Source: Desulfofarcimen acetoxidans DSM 771
Lineage (GTDB): Bacteria; Bacillota; Desulfotomaculia; Desulfotomaculales; Desulfofarciminaceae
Length of the DNA: 64,000 bases
Reading direction: 5' to 3'
Assembly (NCBI RefSeq): GCF_000024205.1
Contig: NC_013216.1
Coordinates: 1,674,001-1,738,000 of the forward strand
The notes under the pieces are model-generated. The model was not told the origin of the DNA, did no database searches, and was given only the letters and a program-made list of their open reading frames with translations. Made by a program: the position numbers and the translations under genes. Below are positions 61,484 to 64,000 of the stretch, one piece after another; position 1 is the first letter of the stretch, and each line of letters starts with the position of its first letter.

Positions 61484-61708
61484 ATGATTGTGAAACCATT
61501 AAGTTGCGCTAAAAAAGGTACAACTGTTCACATCCAAAGTATTAAAAATTGCTGTAATTGTAAGCTTCATCTGGAGGAAATGGGCTTTATCCCCGGTACT
61601 CCCATCAGGATTTGCTATTGCTGTAAAAAAGGCTCCCTGGTGGTGACTGTTCGTGGAGGTAAGGTTATGCTCGGGGAAGAAATGGCCAAGCAAATTATGG
61701 TTGTGTAG
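61484..61708 (+). CDS. feoA: Cys-rich FeoA-like protein, operon 2
   Basis: 74 residues, FeoA SH3-like fold (LHLEEMGFIPGTPIRICYCCKKGSLVV…GGKVMLGEEMAKQIMVV). Unusual cysteines: C-NCCNC-K in the first loop and CYCC in the middle (seven in all), absent from ordinary FeoA. They may bind iron or sense redox. Start ATG 61484 after GGAGGCGGAG. First gene of operon 2. Confidence 0.8.
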   Translation: MIVKPLSCAKKGTTVHIQSIKNCCNCKLHLEEMGFIPGTPIRICYCCKKGSLVVTVRGGKVMLGEEMAKQIMVV

Positions 61709-61728
61709 CAGCCGGAAGGAGGGAAGAA

Positions 61729-61956
61729 ATGATTACTCTAAAAGATATAAAACCAGGCCAGACAGTATTAGTGGATAATGTTAAAATAACGGGCCAGGCA
61801 AGGGGGCGTTTTATGGCTATGGGGATAATGAAAGGAGCCAGGTTAAAGGTTATAAAAGTTGCACCCCTTGGCGACCCGATTGAGGTGCTGGTCAAGTCAT
61901 ACAACCTATCTTTTCGCAAGGCTGAGGCAGAGCAGATATTCGTAAGCTTAGTATAA
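61729..61956 (+). CDS. feoA: FeoA ferrous-iron transport accessory protein, operon 2
   Basis: 75 residues: ITLKDIKPGQTVLVDNVKIT…GRFMAMGIMKGARLKVIKVAPLGDPIEVLVKSYNLSFRKAEAEQIFV. A typical FeoA with the MGI-kGa motif and no cysteines. Start after GGAAGGAGGG. Lies between the Cys-rich FeoA and the classical feoB. Confidence 0.9.
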   Translation: MITLKDIKPGQTVLVDNVKITGQARGRFMAMGIMKGARLKVIKVAPLGDPIEVLVKSYNLSFRKAEAEQIFVSLV

Positions 61957-61971
61957 GGGGGGATTAGAGAG

Positions 61972-63867
61972 ATGTCAGTTTTAAACATAGCTTTAGCAGG
62001 TAACCCTAACACCGGTAAGTCGACTATTTTTAACGCGCTTACCGGAGCCAGGCAGCATATAGGCAACTGGCCGGGGGTTACTGTTGATAAAAAAATGGGG
62101 CAATTAACCAGGGGCAAGAAAAAAATAAATATTATTGATTTGCCTGGTACATATAGTCTCAGTGCTTATTCGCTGGAGGAAAAAATTGTTAAAGAATATC
62201 TTTTAGGTGAAAAGCCTGATCTTGTTGTTAATGTGGTGGATGCTTCCAATATAGAGCGTAATCTATACCTGACGGTTCAACTGTTGGAAATGGGTATACC
62301 TACAATTGTGAATTTAAATATGATGGATGAAGCAAAAAGCAAAGGCTATGAAATCAATTTGGATGTTTTAGGCAAATATTTGGGGGCTAAGGTTATTTCT
62401 TCAGTAGCCACCAGTAAAAATGGATTGCAGCAATTGATCAATTCGTTAGATTCTCCTAATATGGCGATGCCTGAGGTGGCCGGAAGTTCACTGCTGGATG
62501 AGTACCTGAAACAAATAGCAAATATCAGAAAATCAGAAAAAGATAGCGAGTTGATGGAAGAAGAAATCATTTCAGCACGTTATGACTTTATTAACAGGGT
62601 TTTGGAAAAGTCCTTGATTATTAATGAAGCTGTAGTATCATGGCACGATAGACTGGATAATATTTTTACAAATCGTATATTAGGTATTCCTATTTTTATA
62701 GCTATTATGTATATGATGTTTGAGTTGACTTTTACCTGGGTTGGCCAACCGATATCTGATTTATTGGATGGATTTATCAGCGGAACATTAACAGATTGGG
62801 TTAACGGAACTATGGCGGCATTAGGAACTGCCGGGTGGTTGCAGTCCCTGGTGACAGACGGTATTATTGGTGGTGTCGGAAGTGTCGTAGTATTTGTGCC
62901 ATTGATTTTTACCTTATTTTTCTTTATTAGTTTCCTTGATGGAACAGGTTATATGGCCAGAGTGGCATTTATAATGGATCGTGCTATGCGTAAGATCGGT
63001 TTGTCCGGTAAATCTATTCTACCCATGCTGATTGGTTTTGGTTGCACTGTACCGGCTATCATGGGAGCCAGGGCACTTGATACTGAAAGAGATCGCAAGA
63101 TTGCTGTTTTAATATCACCCTTTATGTCTTGCGGTGCCAGGCTTCCTGTGTACGCTCTATTTGCTGCATTGTTTTTCCCTGGAAAGGAAAGCATCATTGT
63201 TCTTTCTCTTTACCTGCTCGGGATATTAGTAGCCATTGTAATGGGATTAATCTTTAAGTCCACCTATTTCAAAGGGGATGCGGAACCCTTTTTGATGGAA
63301 CTGCCGCCTTTCCGTGTTCCTACCATTAAGACTGTTCTCCTGCAAACCTGGGAGAAGGGAAAAGGTTTTCTGGTTAAAGCAGGAACTATTATATTCAGTA
63401 TGTCTGTGGCGATTTGGTTCCTTAGCAGCTATAATTTTTCCGGTCCCTCGGATATTAAAGACAGTTTATTGGCAGCTATAGGAGGACTGATTGCTCCGAT
63501 TTTTGCTTTGCATGGTTTTGGTTCATGGCAAACAGGAGTTGCTGTACTGACCGGCATATTGGCCAAAGAAGCAGTGGTTTCAACTTTAGGTGTAATTTAT
63601 GGTATAAGTGAGCTGGCTGATGACACAGCGAAGATAGTTACACAGCTTCAAGGTACACTGGGTGCAACATTTAACAGTCTTTCCGCCTACGCATTTATGG
63701 TATTTACTCTGCTATATACACCATGCATGGCTGCTCTGGGCACAATTAAAAAGGAAATGGGCTCATGGAAATGGGCGTTGTTTGCTGCCGGGTACACCTT
63801 TGTATTGGCCTGGGTTGCTTCTCTTCTGATTTACCGGATTGGTTTGTTGTTGGGCTTGGGAGGTTAG
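61972..63867 (+). CDS. feoB: FeoB ferrous-iron transporter, classical type, operon 2
   Basis: 631 residues. G1 GNPNTGKST (9-17), switch GNWPGVTVDKK, DLPGTYSLSAYSLEEKIVKE, NMMD; membrane domain with Gate motifs GFGCTVPAIMGARALDTERDRK and SPFMSCGARLPVYALF. GTP-driven Fe(II) import at the inner membrane. Start after AAGGGGGGATT. Followed 30 bp later by a small membrane protein. Confidence 0.93.
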   Translation: MSVLNIALAGNPNTGKSTIFNALTGARQHIGNWPGVTVDKKMGQLTRGKKKINIIDLPGTYSLSAYSLEEKIVKEYLLGEKPDLVVNVVDASNIERNLYLTVQLLEMGIPTIVNLNMMDEAKSKGYEINLDVLGKYLGAKVISSVATSKNGLQQLINSLDSPNMAMPEVAGSSLLDEYLKQIANIRKSEKDSELMEEEIISARYDFINRVLEKSLIINEAVVSWHDRLDNIFTNRILGIPIFIAIMYMMFELTFTWVGQPISDLLDGFISGTLTDWVNGTMAALGTAGWLQSLVTDGIIGGVGSVVVFVPLIFTLFFFISFLDGTGYMARVAFIMDRAMRKIGLSGKSILPMLIGFGCTVPAIMGARALDTERDRKIAVLISPFMSCGARLPVYALFAALFFPGKESIIVLSLYLLGILVAIVMGLIFKSTYFKGDAEPFLMELPPFRVPTIKTVLLQTWEKGKGFLVKAGTIIFSMSVAIWFLSSYNFSGPSDIKDSLLAAIGGLIAPIFALHGFGSWQTGVAVLTGILAKEAVVSTLGVIYGISELADDTAKIVTQLQGTLGATFNSLSAYAFMVFTLLYTPCMAALGTIKKEMGSWKWALFAAGYTFVLAWVASLLIYRIGLLLGLGG

Positions 63868-63897
63868 TTCTATACATCAGGCAGGAGGGCTGCTATT

Positions 63898-64000
63898 ATG
63901 ACCGAAAGCTTTACGGGACTGCTTTCTACTTTAACTCTGGCGGCAGGCATCGGATTTTTGACTGTCAAAGGATTTTACCGGGAAGCAGTTAATCTGAAAA
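63898..64000 (+). CDS. Small membrane protein after feoB, cut by window edge
   Basis: Open frame of 34 residues to the edge: MTESFTGLLSTLTLAAGIGF… with one hydrophobic segment. Ribosome site CAGGAGGG. Probably the FeoB-associated small membrane protein common at this position; the end is not visible. Confidence 0.5.
   Translation, partial: MTESFTGLLSTLTLAAGIGFLTVKGFYREAVNLK

Overview
The window is a low-to-moderate GC Firmicutes chromosome segment. The gene content suggests an obligately anaerobic, sulfur-metabolising Peptococcaceae (Desulfotomaculum/Desulfofarcimen-like); this is inferred, since no rRNA is present. Supporting genes are the anaerobic sulfite reductase asrABC, three small siroheme sulfite-reductase-like proteins, two hybrid cluster proteins, futalosine-route menaquinone genes, SelA/SelB, two Feo iron systems, many small ferredoxins and a DUF1657 protein of the type found in spore-formers.

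Layout. 1-1.7 kb: tandem ThiC paralogues, probably BzaA/BzaB for the cobamide lower ligand. 2.3-4.9 kb: a secreted GH18-like protein and a drug exporter. 5-16.3 kb: a sulfite/nitrosative-stress island made of hcp1, asrABC, an IS607-like element, a small sulfite reductase, then rrf2-ferredoxin-hcp2 and a divergent MetE-like gene. Three near-identical CRP/HcpR-type palindromes (TGTGA-N6-TCACA) precede hcp1, rrf2-fdx-hcp2 and the MetE-like gene. A Crp/Fnr regulator with a matching recognition helix lies at 41 kb beside a second small sulfite reductase. 16.7-26.6 kb: a radical SAM protein, an ABC-F resistance gene behind a leader-peptide attenuator, four MFS exporters (one upstream, three here), DUF3786 and DUF2115 proteins and a flavodoxin-ferredoxin. 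26.8-28.4 kb: two tRNAs and yedF/yedE. 28.4-35.2 kb: a mobile-element block with a second IS607-like element, then a three-level nest (an IS1634-type element containing a group II intron, which contains a 306-bp TTATGC-ended element). 35.3-43.4 kb: asparagine synthase, a GntR-controlled ABC operon, the Crp/Fnr regulator and small sulfite reductase, and hypotheticals. 43.5-51.6 kb: ferredoxin, glycosyltransferase, FAH-family protein, speD and the menaquinone cluster (prenyl-synthase-like, UbiA, MqnE, MqnA, MqnC). 51.8-58.4 kb: selA-selB, DUF1657, MidA-like, LpdD-like, the third small sulfite reductase and a Ser-rich microprotein. 58.8-64 kb: two Fur-box-preceded Feo operons with different FeoB types.

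The main unexplained signals are listed here. (1) Three identically spaced HcpR-like promoters, one driving an unexpected MetE-like gene. (2) A duplicated hcp transcription unit with an internal deletion scar. (3) Two IS607-like insertions, each inside the Shine-Dalgarno of the next gene. (4) The nested mobile elements. (5) A dispersed ~115-145-bp structured intergenic repeat that supplies stop codons to two genes. (6) A leader-peptide attenuator upstream of the ABC-F gene.
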